The notes: generated by a model from the sequence alone, not told the origin. 64,000 nt of DNA from Moritella viscosa (GCA_000953735.1 LN554852.1:558001-622000); one strand, 5' to 3'. Counted from the stretch's first letter, positions 27,113 through 37,059 are shown. Made by a program: numbers and translations.

Positions 27113-28705
27113 TTAGTGACGGAAGTGACGCATACCTGTGAAGATCATTGTCATACCGTGTTCGTTAGCCGCATCGATAATCTCATTATCGCGGATTGAA
27201 CCACCTGGTTGGATTACACATGTAATACCCGCAGCAGCTGCAGCATCAATGCCGTCACGGAATGGGAAGAATGCATCTGATGCCATTACTGAACCTTCAA
27301 CCACAAGACCTTCGTCAGCGGCTTTAATACCAGCAACTTTCGCACTGTAAACGCGGCTCATTTGACCTGCACCTACACCAACTGTTACGCCATCTTTTGC
27401 GTAAACAATTGCATTTGATTTAACAAATTTAGCTACTTTCCAGCAGAATAGTAGGTCAGTCAGTTCTTGTTCTGTTGGTTGACGTTCAGATACAACCGTT
27501 AAGTCGTCTAGTCTAACCATGCCACGGTCGCGATCTTGTACTAAAATTCCGCCGTTAACACGTTTAATATCGAACTCACCGTTTTTAGTTGTCCATTCAC
27601 CACATTCAAGTAAACGTACGTTTTTCTTACTTGCAACAATAACGCTTGCTTCAGCACTGACTGATGGAGCAATGATTACTTCCGTAAATTGACGGTCAAC
27701 GATTGCTTGTGCAGTGACTGCGTCAAGTTCACGGTTGAAAGCAATGATGCCACCGAATGCTGATGTCGGATCTGTTTTAAATGCACTGTCGTAAGCACTT
27801 AAGATATCGTCACCAATAGCAACACCACATGGGTTTGCGTGTTTTACAATCACACATGCCGGTGCATCGAATTCTTTCACACATTCGAGTGCTGCGTCAG
27901 TATCTGCGATGTTGTTATAAGATAATGCTTTACCTTGTAGCTGTGTTGCTGTTGCAACAGATGCTTCAGTGGTATTTTTTTCAACATAGAATGCGGCGTC
28001 TTGGTGGCTGTTTTCACCGTAACGCATATCTTGTTTTTTGATGAACTGGCTGTTGAATGTGCGTGGGAATTTAGATTCTTTATCACCTTCCGTGTTGTCG
28101 CCATAACTTGGAACCATAGTACCAAAGTAGTTTGCGATCATGCCATCATAAGCCGCTGTGTGCTCAAATGCTGCAATAGCAAGGTCGAAACGGGTTTTAT
28201 GAGTCAGTGAGGTATTGTTTGCAGACATTTCATTTAATACGCGGTCATAATCGCTAGCGTTAACGACAATTGTTACGTCTTTGTGGTTTTTAGCTGCAGA
28301 GCGAACCATTGTTGGACCACCGATGTCGATATTCTCAACGGCGTCAGCTAGGCTGCAATTTGGATTGGCAACAGTGTTGGCAAATGGGTAAAGGTTAACA
28401 ACAACAATATCAATTGGATTGATACCGTGTTCTGACATGACTTCAACATCAATGTCACGACGGCCAAGAATGCCTCCATGTACTTTTGGATGGAGCGTTT
28501 TAACACGACCATCCATCATTTCTGGATGACCTGTATAGTCAGAAACTTCTATTACTGGTATGTCATTTTCAGCTAATAATTTAGCTGTCCCGCCAGTAGA
28601 TAGTAATTCGACACCTTGTTCTACTAGGCTGCGAGAAAATTCTACAATACCAGTTTTATCAGACACACTGATAAGTGCACGGCGAATAGGTCGAGCGTTG
28701 TCCAT
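27113..28705 (-). CDS. purH: Bifunctional AICAR formyltransferase/IMP cyclohydrolase
   Basis: Last two steps of IMP synthesis. 530 residues. The N-terminal MGS-like IMP cyclohydrolase domain has [45 protein letters not shown]. The C-terminal AICAR transformylase domain has [24 protein letters not shown], the catalytic Lys-His in that block, and [13 protein letters not shown] near the end. Upstream lies a strongly structured leader. No PurR box matching ACGCAAACGTTTGCGT was seen. Confidence 0.97.
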   Translation of the reverse strand: MDNARPIRRALISVSDKTGIVEFSRSLVEQGVELLSTGGTAKLLAENDIPVIEVSDYTGHPEMMDGRVKTLHPKVHGGILGRRDIDVEVMSEHGINPIDIVVVNLYPFANTVANPNCSLADAVENIDIGGPTMVRSAAKNHKDVTIVVNASDYDRVLNEMSANNTSLTHKTRFDLAIAAFEHTAAYDGMIANYFGTMVPSYGDNTEGDKESKFPRTFNSQFIKKQDMRYGENSHQDAAFYVEKNTTEASVATATQLQGKALSYNNIADTDAALECVKEFDAPACVIVKHANPCGVAIGDDILSAYDSAFKTDPTSAFGGIIAFNRELDAVTAQAIVDRQFTEVIIAPSVSAEASVIVASKKNVRLLECGEWTTKNGEFDIKRVNGGILVQDRDRGMVRLDDLTVVSERQPTEQELTDLLFCWKVAKFVKSNAIVYAKDGVTVGVGAGQMSRVYSAKVAGIKAADEGLVVEGSVMASDAFFPFRDGIDAAAAAGITCVIQPGGSIRDNEIIDAANEHGMTMIFTGMRHFRH

Positions 28706-28732
28706 TTTACGATTACCTCAAAGTACATTTTT

Positions 28733-28802
28733 ATAGAAGGATGTTTTCGGAAAAGGTCGGCTGGGCCTTTTACGGAAACATCCTGCACTATGTTCCTTCT
28801 AT
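28733..28802 (-). promoter_or_regulatory. Structured 5' leader of purH (nested hairpin)
   Basis: Two nested inverted repeats in the leader: an outer ATAGAAGGA/TCCTTCTAT and an inner 18-bp arm pair GGATGTTTTCGGAAAAGG (28739-28756) and CCTTTTACGGAAACATCC (28765-28782) around a 8-nt loop. It lies 28 nt upstream of the purH start in the 319-nt purH-plsY gap. No T-run follows on the minus strand, so it is not a terminator. It could be a cis-regulatory RNA; it does not match a riboswitch I recognise. The rest of the gap shows nothing else. Confidence 0.55.
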
Positions 28803-29024
28803 ACCTACTAACTTTACGAAGTAATTTGCTTGTTAAAGTGTTTTAGATATATAACGTACCGCAGATGGGGGGCATTCTAACTGAAAATTAATTAATTGTG
28901 TCTATTTTTTCATAAAAAATTCACGAACAGCATGTTTATGCTTTGAATTTAACTACGCAAGTATAATCAAGGTATATTAACGAATTATGTACCTGTTATA
29001 GACGTTCGTTATTACATTGTTATT

Positions 29025-29624
29025 TTAACGTTTTTTCTTTTTGTGCCAGATCTTATCTTCTTCACCTCGAAGCAGACGTATAATATTGTCGTAGTGACGC
29101 CAAATAATAAGGCAAGATAACATGGCAACGGGTAGGGTATATTGGGCTTTAAAAATAAGGGTGTAAATTGGCGCAAAGAGAGCTGTAAAAATAGCTGCCA
29201 TTGAGGAATAGCCAGTCACGACCAAAGATAACCCCCAGCTTAATACAATTGAGGCGCCTAAATCAAGACCGATAGTCAGCAGCGCGCCAAACGCAGTTGC
29301 AACCCCTTTACCACCTTGAAATTTAAAGAAAATTGGATAGATATGGCCAAGGCAAGCTGCGATTGCTATGAGTCCTAGAGAAAATGGCGTGAGGTTTAAA
29401 TACCAAGCGACCCAGACCGGTAGTGCGCCTTTTAACATGTCAAAAAAGAGTACTAAGCCTGCGGCGAATTTGTTTCCTGAACGCAATACATTGGTTGCAC
29501 CTGGGTTTAGTGAACCGTATTTTCGTGGATCAGGTAAGCGAAACAGCTGACAAATTAGGATAGCTGAAGAAATCGAACCTAGCAGATAGGCGAAAATGAT
29601 AAAGATTAAGCTCAATAGGGTCAT
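29025..29624 (-). CDS. plsY: Glycerol-3-phosphate acyltransferase PlsY
   Basis: Inner-membrane enzyme that transfers acyl groups from acyl-phosphate to glycerol 3-phosphate, the first step of phospholipid synthesis. 199 residues, five or so membrane helices. PlsY motifs: [27 protein letters not shown] near 37, and [20 protein letters not shown] near 93. Lys-rich C-terminus. Divergent from folB with 189 nt between, an arrangement also seen in E. coli (plsY/ygiH beside folB). Confidence 0.95.
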   Translation of the reverse strand: MTLLSLIFIIFAYLLGSISSAILICQLFRLPDPRKYGSLNPGATNVLRSGNKFAAGLVLFFDMLKGALPVWVAWYLNLTPFSLGLIAIAACLGHIYPIFFKFQGGKGVATAFGALLTIGLDLGASIVLSWGLSLVVTGYSSMAAIFTALFAPIYTLIFKAQYTLPVAMLSCLIIWRHYDNIIRLLRGEEDKIWHKKKKR

Positions 29625-29813
29625 TACTGATTAATTCTTCTCTAGGTTTGCTGTATTATTGCATTATTATATCCATTAATAAATTACGTGCTGTAATAAG
29701 GCTTACAATTACGTAGTTTATCTTAGATATAACTAAAAATTGAGAAACCTATCATACGCGTTTTCTATTCGCTAGGGTATCCGACCTCTATCAAGTTTAC
29801 TACGGACGAGTTC

Positions 29814-30182
29814 ATGGACATTGTATTTATTGAAAAATTGGAAGTTTTTACCACGATCGGTGTATATGATTGGGAAAAGAAGATCATTCAACGGTTAGTA
29901 TTTGATTTGAAAATGGCACATGATAATCGCCCTTCAGCACTGACTGATGATATTACCAAAGCATTGGATTATTCCGCTGTATCTAAATTAGTGACTGACT
30001 TTGCACAAAGCAATATTTTTGAGTTGGTTGAAACAATGGCTGAGCAAGTTGCTGAACTATTAATGACAACATTTGGTATACCTTGGATTAGCCTCAAACT
30101 GAGTAAACCTGGTGCTGTCGCAAATGCGGCAACGGTTGGTGTATATATTGAACGTGGTCAGCGTGATGGAACGTTTGCGTAA
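29814..30182 (+). CDS. folB: Dihydroneopterin aldolase
   Basis: Folate pathway enzyme converting 7,8-dihydroneopterin to 6-hydroxymethyl-dihydropterin and glycolaldehyde. 122 residues. Family features: FIEKLEVFTTIGVYDWEKKIIQRLVFDL with the catalytic Glu in the first half, LDYSAVSKLV, ELVETMAEQVAELL, and the C-terminal strand ISLKLSKPGAV with the active-site Lys. Its TAA overlaps the folK ATG by one base, so the next enzyme in the pathway is translationally coupled. Confidence 0.95.
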   Translation: MDIVFIEKLEVFTTIGVYDWEKKIIQRLVFDLKMAHDNRPSALTDDITKALDYSAVSKLVTDFAQSNIFELVETMAEQVAELLMTTFGIPWISLKLSKPGAVANAATVGVYIERGQRDGTFA

Positions 30183-30673
30183 TGGCTCTCGTGTATATCG
30201 GCATTGGTAGTAACATTGATAAAGAGTATCATGTCGCGAATGCGCTGCGTGATCTTGATAAGATGTTTGATGGCTGCCGTATTTCACCAATTTTCGAAAG
30301 TGCTGCTGTTAATTGCACAGGTGATAACTACTACAATTTGGTGGTGGAGTTTACCACATCGTTATCGCTTAACGAATTAATGCAGTGCTTAAAAGATCTT
30401 GAAATAACACATGGACGTAAAGCGACTGATCGTCGTTATGCACCCCGAACCTTAGATTTGGATTTATTGTTATTCGACAATATCATCCAGTCTGAAATGC
30501 CTATTTTACCTCGTTCTGAAATTCTTTATCATGCTTTTGTATTATGGCCTCTCGCTGAACTAGCTCCGGATTTATGTCATCCGGTGTCTGGTATTTCAAT
30601 GGCTGAGTTATGGCGTGATTTTGACAAATCAACACAGGTCCTCATGCTCGCTAAGTGGCAATGGCCGAAATAG
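30182..30673 (+). CDS. folK: 2-amino-4-hydroxy-6-hydroxymethyldihydropteridine pyrophosphokinase
   Basis: HPPK: transfers pyrophosphate from ATP to the FolB product. 163 residues. Motifs: VYIGIGSNIDKE, NYYNLVVEFTT, LEITHGRKATDRRYAPRTLDLDLLLFD with the magnesium aspartates DLDLLLFD, and PRSEILYHAFVLWPLAELAPD. Starts on the overlapping ATG of folB. A strong inverted repeat follows it before uppP. Confidence 0.95.
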   Translation: MALVYIGIGSNIDKEYHVANALRDLDKMFDGCRISPIFESAAVNCTGDNYYNLVVEFTTSLSLNELMQCLKDLEITHGRKATDRRYAPRTLDLDLLLFDNIIQSEMPILPRSEILYHAFVLWPLAELAPDLCHPVSGISMAELWRDFDKSTQVLMLAKWQWPK

Positions 30674-30701
30674 CTGAGCTGGTTTAAAAATTATAATGAA
30701 A

Positions 30702-30735
30702 AAGGTTAATACGAATAATTTATAGTATTAACCTT
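30702..30735 (+). terminator. Possible terminator/hairpin after folK
   Basis: Perfect 11-bp repeat AAGGTTAATAC/GTATTAACCTT with a 12-nt loop, 28 nt after the folK stop. The downstream sequence GTTCATTAAAC is a weak T-tract, so termination would be partial. Confidence 0.5.
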
Positions 30736-30783
30736 GTTCATTAAACTGATTTATTTTTAACTATTACAATAAAGGAAATATGA

Positions 30784-31638
30784 ATGAGTACTTTGGAAGT
30801 GATCGTTCTGGCATTGATTCAGGGACTAACTGAATTTTTACCCGTATCAAGCTCTGCTCACCTTATTTTGCCGTCACAGCTACTGGGCTGGGAGGATCAA
30901 GGTCTTGCTTTTGATGTTGCTGTACATATAGGTACATTATTAGCGGTACTTATTTATTTCCGTGACGAAGTTGGCACCATGGCTGTGGCTTGGGTTCGTT
31001 CTCTGTTTAAACAAGAACACACGAAAGACAGTCAACTAGCATGGTGCATACTATTAGCGACCATTCCGGCTGCGTTATTTGGCTTCTTTGGCAAAGATTT
31101 AATTGAGTTATACTTGCGTAGTACCACGGTGATTGCCACGACTACGATTATCTTTGGCTTGCTGTTATGGTGGGCTGATGCCAATGCCACGCAAATTAAA
31201 GATGAGTATAAGACTGGTTGGAAAGGGGCATTAATCATTGGTTTTGCGCAAATGCTAGCGTTAGTTCCTGGGACGTCTCGCTCGGGTGTGACGATTACGG
31301 CGGGTTTGATGTTAGGGCTTAGCCGTAGTGCTGCAGCACGCTTTTCATTCTTAATGTCGATTCCGATTATTGCAATGGCGGGTGGTTATTTAACACTGAA
31401 ATTAGTACTGCATGGTGATGTCGTTGAAACCCTGCAAGCGGGTGAAATCATGACGACAGTACGCGCTGTTGATTGGTTTGCGATGGGCTTAGGCGTTGTA
31501 GTTTCTTTCTTTAGTGCTATTGCCTGTATTCATGTATTTTTGAAAGTGCTAGAAAAATTAGGCATGTTCCCGTTTGTTATCTACCGCCTACTGTTAGGCG
31601 CTGGTCTGTTCTATTTAATCTATACTCAAGGGCTTTAA
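30784..31638 (+). CDS. uppP: Undecaprenyl-diphosphatase (bacitracin resistance protein)
   Basis: Membrane phosphatase that recycles undecaprenyl pyrophosphate to the lipid carrier for peptidoglycan. 284 residues, about eight membrane helices. Catalytic motifs: [17 protein letters not shown] at the N-terminus and [20 protein letters not shown] near 160. ATG 30784 has AAGGAA 6 nt upstream; an out-of-frame ATG at 30780 overlaps it. Ends at a good terminator. Also called bacA. Confidence 0.96.
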   Translation: MSTLEVIVLALIQGLTEFLPVSSSAHLILPSQLLGWEDQGLAFDVAVHIGTLLAVLIYFRDEVGTMAVAWVRSLFKQEHTKDSQLAWCILLATIPAALFGFFGKDLIELYLRSTTVIATTTIIFGLLLWWADANATQIKDEYKTGWKGALIIGFAQMLALVPGTSRSGVTITAGLMLGLSRSAAARFSFLMSIPIIAMAGGYLTLKLVLHGDVVETLQAGEIMTTVRAVDWFAMGLGVVVSFFSAIACIHVFLKVLEKLGMFPFVIYRLLLGAGLFYLIYTQGL

Positions 31639-31674
31639 TTCACTCGATTAGTATTGGTACTAAAGACGAGAGAG

Positions 31675-31710
31675 AAAAGGCTGTTACCAGTGAGGTAGCA
31701 GCCTTTTTTG
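31675..31710 (+). terminator. Terminator of uppP
   Basis: AAAAGGCTGTTACC, short loop, GGTAGCAGCCTTTTTT. Long stem with one mismatch, 36 nt after the stop. Confidence 0.9.
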
Positions 31711-31744
31711 ATTTTGCATGTTAATCATCATTTATGACAATTAC

Positions 31745-32914
31745 TTATTGAGATCGTAATGTGGCTAATGCTGCAATACGTTGTGTTGTTAATTGTTGTT
31801 TGATTTCCGCACCACGGAACCCTGCAGCAATGATCGGTTGTACTGCAATATCACAAGCCGTATTAAGCATTTGTGTCAGGTATTGGGTCGGTTGATATTC
31901 ATCGGGTAATTTACAGACTTGGCTGCTTGAGCAGGTTAACAATATTTGCTGAAAACGTTCAGGTTTACGCCATGCATCGGTATTATCGAAAAGGCTGATA
32001 ATATCAGTAGGCTCTAAGGTTAGAGCGCTGTGAATGTTTTCTTGTTGCGCGCTAACCAGCAACGCTAAATCTCGGTGTTCGTTGGGCACTTTACAGCGCT
32101 TGGCCAGCGCTTTAATACTGACTTGAGAATTATCAAGTTGCTGGATCAATGCAGCAAAGCGAATGGCTAAATCAGCCGAAAGTAATGCCGTTTTCTGTAG
32201 CTGAATTAAGGCTTGCTGGCCGACAGTTTTAGTCCCATTGTCACCTTCGCGATGTGTATTTACCATTCGCTCAAAGAGGGCATCGAGTTCGGGTAAGATA
32301 ACTGCTAATGCGCCAATTTCATTTAACACGTGGAAAAATATTTCTGGATTCGCTGCTGATAATGTCTTTTCAACTTCTTGCCATACGCGCTCGGGGGTTA
32401 ATTCAGCAAGATCACCTACCTGTGTCATGCCCTGCATTAACGTCAGTGTTTCATTAGCGATAGTAAAGCCAAGATGGTGAAAGCGTGCGGCAAAACGGGC
32501 CACGCGTAGGACGCGTAATGGATCTTCACTGAAGCTCTCTGAGATATGACGCAGTATGCGATTATTTAGATCTGCTCTGGCATTAAGTGGGTCGATGATT
32601 TGACCGTTCATGTCTTCAACCATAGCATTAATGGTCAGATCTCGGCGCACAAGATCTTGCTCAAGGGTCACATCGGGTGCTGCATAGCAGGTAAAACCTG
32701 TATAACCAGAACCACTTTTTCGTTCGGTTCGTGCCAGTGCATATTCTTGCTTACTGCTCGGGTGTAGGAATACAGGGAAATCTTTACCGACTTGCTGATA
32801 GCCTTGTTCGAGCATTTCTGCGGGGGTTGCACCAACAACAACAAAATCTTTATCTTTTACCGGTAGAGATAATAATTTGTCACGAACGGCTCCGCCGACT
32901 AAATATATTTGCAC
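31745..32914 (-). CDS. cca: CCA-adding tRNA nucleotidyltransferase with degenerate HD region
   Basis: Adds or repairs the 3' CCA of tRNAs; class II nucleotidyltransferase. 389 residues versus about 412 in E. coli. The head is intact: MQIYLVGGAVRDKLL, the catalytic KDKDFVVVG, QDLVRRDLTINAM, ISESFSEDPLRVLRVARFAARF. In the C-terminal half E. coli has an HD phosphohydrolase with VRFAALVHDLGK; here the aligned stretch reads IRFAALIQQLDNSQ, so the HD pair is missing, as are the expected preceding His residues. Core CCA addition should remain; the phosphatase/phosphodiesterase activity is probably lost. All tRNAs in this window already encode CCA, so the likely role is repair. Confidence 0.93.
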   Translation of the reverse strand: MQIYLVGGAVRDKLLSLPVKDKDFVVVGATPAEMLEQGYQQVGKDFPVFLHPSSKQEYALARTERKSGSGYTGFTCYAAPDVTLEQDLVRRDLTINAMVEDMNGQIIDPLNARADLNNRILRHISESFSEDPLRVLRVARFAARFHHLGFTIANETLTLMQGMTQVGDLAELTPERVWQEVEKTLSAANPEIFFHVLNEIGALAVILPELDALFERMVNTHREGDNGTKTVGQQALIQLQKTALLSADLAIRFAALIQQLDNSQVSIKALAKRCKVPNEHRDLALLVSAQQENIHSALTLEPTDIISLFDNTDAWRKPERFQQILLTCSSSQVCKLPDEYQPTQYLTQMLNTACDIAVQPIIAAGFRGAEIKQQLTTQRIAALATLRSQ

Positions 32915-33166
32915 TAAACAACCCCTGTTACTTTAATGATAGTTTTAAGATAATTACACGGTACTTTTTAAGTATACCTTACCGAATAATAAATTCGATC
33001 TTTGCTGTCAATTGTGGAAATTTACTTGCGGTAACTCAGTTTCAGTTGATGGTTAATGAGCACTACAACTTATTTTATGAATAAAGTAGTATTTTTATCG
33101 CCTATTTTTGACATTTTGTTGTCTAGCTATTAACGTGAAGCATCAACCATAGGATGATAATCATAG

Positions 33167-34822
33167 ATGTATACTGAGTTTTTTCATTTAAAAGAAATGC
33201 CTTTCTCTATTGCTCCCGATCCTCGTTTCTTTTTTATGAGCGATAGGCATAAAGAGGCACTGACACACCTGACTTATGGATTACAAGGTGCAGGTGGTTT
33301 TGTCATGTTAACCGGTGAAGTAGGAACCGGTAAAACCACAGTTTCACGTGCACTAGCTGAGGGCTTAACGAATGACACGATCTTGGGTTATATTCATAAT
33401 CCTGCAATAAGTGAGCTGGAGTTACTCGCGACGCTCTGTGATCAATTCAAGCTCGACTATGATAATAATGGACTGAGTTTAAAAGTACTCTTTGATTTAT
33501 TACATCATTATCTACTCAGTAATTGTCAGCAACATAAATCCTGCGTGGTTATGATTGATGAAGCACAATTATTATCCACTAAAGCACTGGAACAATTACG
33601 TTTGTTAACCAACCTCGATGTTGACCATAAAAAGCTATTACACATAGTATTAATTGGCCAACCCGAGTTACAGCAAAAACTAAAACAGCCTGAATTACGC
33701 CAACTCGCGCAACGTATTACCGCTCGTTATCATTTATTGCCTTTAACTGAATCTGAATTAACCAGTTACGTGGCGTATCGTCTAAGTATTGCATCCGGTA
33801 ATCCAGGTTTATTTAACACCAAAGTATTAAAGTGTATTTACCAACATACTTTAGGTATCCCGCGTTTAGTTAATTTGGTGTGTGATAAAGCCTTGTATTA
33901 TGCGTTTAAAGAAAATGCCAATAAAATTACCCCACAACATGTGCAAGAAGCCGTTAATGCGGTCGTTGTTACTGGGACAATCAAATCCAAGTCTAGCAAA
34001 GTAAGCTTATTTGCGGGTGCGCTAGGTATGGTATTAATAGGTTTTGGTTTGGCTGGTTTTCAGCTGGGGTTATTTGATCGCCTAATAGATAAAGCGTCAA
34101 CTGCAGAAGTAGCGGTAGTCAATGACACTCCAGACAAGATTGAGGTAAATAAACTTGTCATAGATGAAGTACCTCCTGTTATGAGTGAGGTCATATCTGA
34201 CAAGGCGTTTTTAGCGAATATTAATTCTGCACGACAAAGCAGTGCAGCTACTCAGTTTTTATATAAAGAGTGGGGCTATGATATTGCATTGAACGATGCG
34301 ACTTGTCGTAATGCGCAATATGCGAAATTACGTTGTCTGCAGCGACAGGGTAATTATGCACAATTAGTACAATATAACTTACCTGCTGTGGTCCGTTTAC
34401 TGGATAACCTCGGTGAAGATTATTACGCAACCTTGTTGAGTATTACGTCGTTAGGTGTGGAGTTACAATTAAACAACAGCCATTTATTGGTGAGCCAAGC
34501 TTGGTTTGAAAAATATTGGAGTGGTGATTTCACATTATTTTGGACAGCACCAAGTCGTTTTAAAAATAGCTTAAAACAAAATGATAAAGGTACACTAATA
34601 CGCTGGTTAGATCGTAACGTGAGTGCCGCGCTTGGTGAAGAAGCCTTATCAGGTACGAGGTTTGATGCGATATTAATGAAAAAGGTGATACGTTTTCAAC
34701 AACAGGCGGGTTTAACCGCTGATGGTATTGTTGGTCCTCAAACTATGATGACAGTTGTCCATTATGCTGACAGCACTGTGCCAAAATTGAATGTGGCGAC
34801 ACATATACTGGAGAAAAAATGA
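33167..34822 (+). CDS. gspA: ExeA/GspA-type AAA ATPase with peptidoglycan-binding domain
   Basis: 551 residues. Cytoplasmic AAA ATPase first: FFHLKEMPFSIAPDPRF typical of ExeA, Walker A GEVGTGKT (50-57), Walker B VVMIDEAQ near 127, sensor region IGQPELQQKL. One membrane helix is at about 280-300. The periplasmic part ends in a PG_binding_1 domain (LDRNVSAALG... VIRFQQQAGLTADGIVGPQT, about 480-535). In Aeromonas and vibrios ExeA-ExeB helps insert the type II secretion secretin through peptidoglycan. Overlaps gspB by 4 nt. No other type II secretion gene is in the window. Confidence 0.9.
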   Translation: MYTEFFHLKEMPFSIAPDPRFFFMSDRHKEALTHLTYGLQGAGGFVMLTGEVGTGKTTVSRALAEGLTNDTILGYIHNPAISELELLATLCDQFKLDYDNNGLSLKVLFDLLHHYLLSNCQQHKSCVVMIDEAQLLSTKALEQLRLLTNLDVDHKKLLHIVLIGQPELQQKLKQPELRQLAQRITARYHLLPLTESELTSYVAYRLSIASGNPGLFNTKVLKCIYQHTLGIPRLVNLVCDKALYYAFKENANKITPQHVQEAVNAVVVTGTIKSKSSKVSLFAGALGMVLIGFGLAGFQLGLFDRLIDKASTAEVAVVNDTPDKIEVNKLVIDEVPPVMSEVISDKAFLANINSARQSSAATQFLYKEWGYDIALNDATCRNAQYAKLRCLQRQGNYAQLVQYNLPAVVRLLDNLGEDYYATLLSITSLGVELQLNNSHLLVSQAWFEKYWSGDFTLFWTAPSRFKNSLKQNDKGTLIRWLDRNVSAALGEEALSGTRFDAILMKKVIRFQQQAGLTADGIVGPQTMMTVVHYADSTVPKLNVATHILEKK

Positions 34823-35511
34823 GCCTTGCAGTTGGTAAAATCTTAAGTCTATGCAGTTTTAGTGCAAGCTTAGCGGTGAGTGTATTATGGAGTCCAGCCT
34901 TATTTGCAAACGACAATGCTCGTCATAATATAAATGTAACAAGGCCTGTTTTAGCGGGCGTTGAACAAACCGATCCGCTGACTATTCTAAAGTTACCTGA
35001 TATTGAGTTCGAGCATCCATTATCCGTGGTGAGTATTCCGGAAACACCTGTATTACCTTCGTATTCACCAGATAATGTACCTGCTGTGATTGTACCGAGT
35101 AGCAAGCCTATAGTGAAAGAGGCTCAAGCTTCTGAGTTATTAACGATGAATGATGAATTAGCTAATGAGCAGGTGTCTGCCGAACTACTCGCTAAATTTA
35201 ATCGGGCGTTAACGGCGACAAGTGATACTGATAGCATTCCTGTTAAAGTGATAGCTGAGAGCTACAATGCCGTCCCTATTAAGGACTTACCCGCACACTT
35301 GCGTGCGCAAATCCCTGATATCAGCTATAGTTCGCATGTGTATTCGTCGCAACCACAAAATCGTAGCGTGCGTCTTAATAACCGAGACTTACGTGAAGGA
35401 AGTTGGTTAAGTGATGATGTTGAGATTTTAGAGATATTACAAAATGAAGTGATTATGCGCGTTGGTGCGCAGAGCTTTAGTCTCCAAGCTTTATCTGATT
35501 GGTCTGCATAA
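34819..35511 (+). CDS. gspB: General secretion pathway protein B (ExeB/GspB)
   Basis: 230 residues. N-terminal hydrophobic segment (about 5-28, signal anchor or signal peptide), a Pro-rich periplasmic linker, and a C-terminal GspB domain from about 165: ISYSSHVYSSQPQNRSVRLNNRDLREGSWL, then VEILEILQNEVIMRV. Partner of GspA, with which it overlaps (ATGA). Family role: periplasmic half of the complex that helps the secretin GspD assemble in the outer membrane. Confidence 0.88.
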   Translation: MSLAVGKILSLCSFSASLAVSVLWSPALFANDNARHNINVTRPVLAGVEQTDPLTILKLPDIEFEHPLSVVSIPETPVLPSYSPDNVPAVIVPSSKPIVKEAQASELLTMNDELANEQVSAELLAKFNRALTATSDTDSIPVKVIAESYNAVPIKDLPAHLRAQIPDISYSSHVYSSQPQNRSVRLNNRDLREGSWLSDDVEILEILQNEVIMRVGAQSFSLQALSDWSA

Positions 35512-35573
35512 TTTCATTGCGCGGATAGTCTAAATGAGCAAGGACGTCGTTAACTACATCCTTGCTCATCATC

Positions 35574-36602
35574 TTACTGTTTCGCTAATTTATTAATCAC
35601 ATGATCTGCCTCTGTCATAATACGCTCTACGATAATAGCGACACTTGGTACATCATTAATCAATCCTTGCGATTGACCAATAAATTGCACACCAGTAGTT
35701 AAATCACCATTAATGGTGGCGGCTTCTAGTTTTTCAGTTGCTGCACCGAAATATGACAATTGCTTAATTTTATCGAATTGCACAAAGACGCCTGCGACTA
35801 ATTTCCAAAACGGTAAGTCGACCATTTTAGCGGCCTTTACCGATTTAAATAAGGCTAAGGCAAAATGCATTGGTTTTTTGGTTGCTTTAATAGAAGCTGG
35901 CGTTTTTAAAACGCGGGCATAGAGACCATCAAAGTTTTTCGAATAGATAGTATCGTTCTCTGATTTGCTAGTAATGATTTGTTTAACGTCATTATGCAAA
36001 GCACTTTCTTGGCTGGTGGCAAAACGGGAGCCCATTGCAACCCCTTCAGCACCAAGTGAAATAGCGGCAATTAAACCTCGACCATCAGCAAAACCGCCCG
36101 TCGCGATAACGGGAATATCCACGGCGCTGGCAATCGCGGGTACCAATACTAGTGAGGTGACATCGCCACCGTGTGCGGCAGCTTCATGGCCTGTTACCAT
36201 CAAGGCATCAGCACCAATCGATTGTGCAGACTTCGCATGTTTCTCATTAACGACCGTGGCAATGACTTTACCACCATAAGCATGGACCTGTTCGACGATC
36301 CAATCACCTTTACCAAGTGAGAAGTTAATCACGGGTACTTGTTCTTCAATACCTATTTTGGCATTTTCTTTCGCCCCTGGCATAAGTAAGGTAGCGCCAA
36401 TACCGAATGGTTTGTCAGTAAGTTCACGGATCTTTTTGATTGCTGCGCGGGTTTCTTCTTGGCTCAATGGTCCTGTTGCTAAAATACCTAAACCTCCAGC
36501 ATTGGAAACGGCCGCAACAAGTTCTGGTTTTGATATCCAACTCATACCAGGTAAGACGATGGGATGCTCAATCCCTAATAATTCTGTAATCCGTGTTTTC
36601 AT
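35574..36602 (-). CDS. Nitronate monooxygenase/FabK-like FMN oxidoreductase
   Basis: 342 residues, a TIM-barrel flavoprotein of the 2-nitropropane dioxygenase family. Family phrases: GIEHPIVLPGMSWIS, VAAVSNAGGLGIL, GIGATLLMPGAKEN, ADALMVTGHEAAAHGGDV, IPVIATGGFADGRGLIAAISLGAEGVAMGSRF (FMN phosphate site). It could oxidise alkyl nitronates, or be an enoyl-ACP reductase II (FabK) type; sequence alone does not separate these. ATG 36602 is chosen since the longer frame would begin with TTG and lacks an SD. Probably monocistronic. Confidence 0.8.
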   Translation of the reverse strand: MKTRITELLGIEHPIVLPGMSWISKPELVAAVSNAGGLGILATGPLSQEETRAAIKKIRELTDKPFGIGATLLMPGAKENAKIGIEEQVPVINFSLGKGDWIVEQVHAYGGKVIATVVNEKHAKSAQSIGADALMVTGHEAAAHGGDVTSLVLVPAIASAVDIPVIATGGFADGRGLIAAISLGAEGVAMGSRFATSQESALHNDVKQIITSKSENDTIYSKNFDGLYARVLKTPASIKATKKPMHFALALFKSVKAAKMVDLPFWKLVAGVFVQFDKIKQLSYFGAATEKLEAATINGDLTTGVQFIGQSQGLINDVPSVAIIVERIMTEADHVINKLAKQ

Positions 36603-36794
36603 CACTTTATCCCAAAGATGCAAAAAGGTTGGAAATAAACTAGCATAAATGCACTAATACATACAGATGTTAATGGTATGTATGTTTTTAACAAAATTAT
36701 TTATTGATAAATTTTAACTATCGCAACTTTAGTTTGGGTATATTCTGTGTATTTTATATTCACAATATTATCTGCTGGATAGACAGATCCCCAT

Positions 36795-36876
36795 GTGTAA
36801 GACATCGACTATGTGGATGTCGGGATATAGTCGTTACGTCACTGCGTTTATCTCAGTATTAGACCTAGTCTTACAC
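36795..36876 (+). promoter_or_regulatory. Candidate upstream activating sites of the csrB-like RNA
   Basis: GTGTAAGAC (36795-36803) and its exact inverse GTCTTACAC (36868-36876) flank a second inverted repeat CGACTAT/ATAGTCG (36806-36812, 36827-36833). TGTAAG/CTTACA are the half-sites of the GacA/UvrY/VarA box known upstream of csrB/rsm RNA genes. The centre is about 170 nt before the inferred RNA start, which fits the far-upstream position of such sites in E. coli csrB. Inference from motif and position. Confidence 0.55.
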
Positions 36877-36971
36877 TCGTGAAAATCAATAATAACTATA
36901 CATATCAGTAACTTGCTTGTTATTTTGTTTTATTTCTTGTAAATGTATGTAATTTAATTGAATTTACGCGC

Positions 36972-36999
36972 TTGTTGCTCAGGGTTAATGACGTATATT
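36972..36999 (+). promoter_or_regulatory. Core promoter of the csrB-like RNA
   Basis: TTGTTG, 16-nt spacer, TATATT, with an inferred start at about 37005. GGA motifs begin within a few bases of that start, as expected for a CsrB RNA. Confidence 0.55.
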
Positions 37000-37059
37000 T
37001 ATAAGCACAAGGACGGAGCAGGAACATCTTCAGGAAGAAGACCAAAGGATTAAGTTGCA

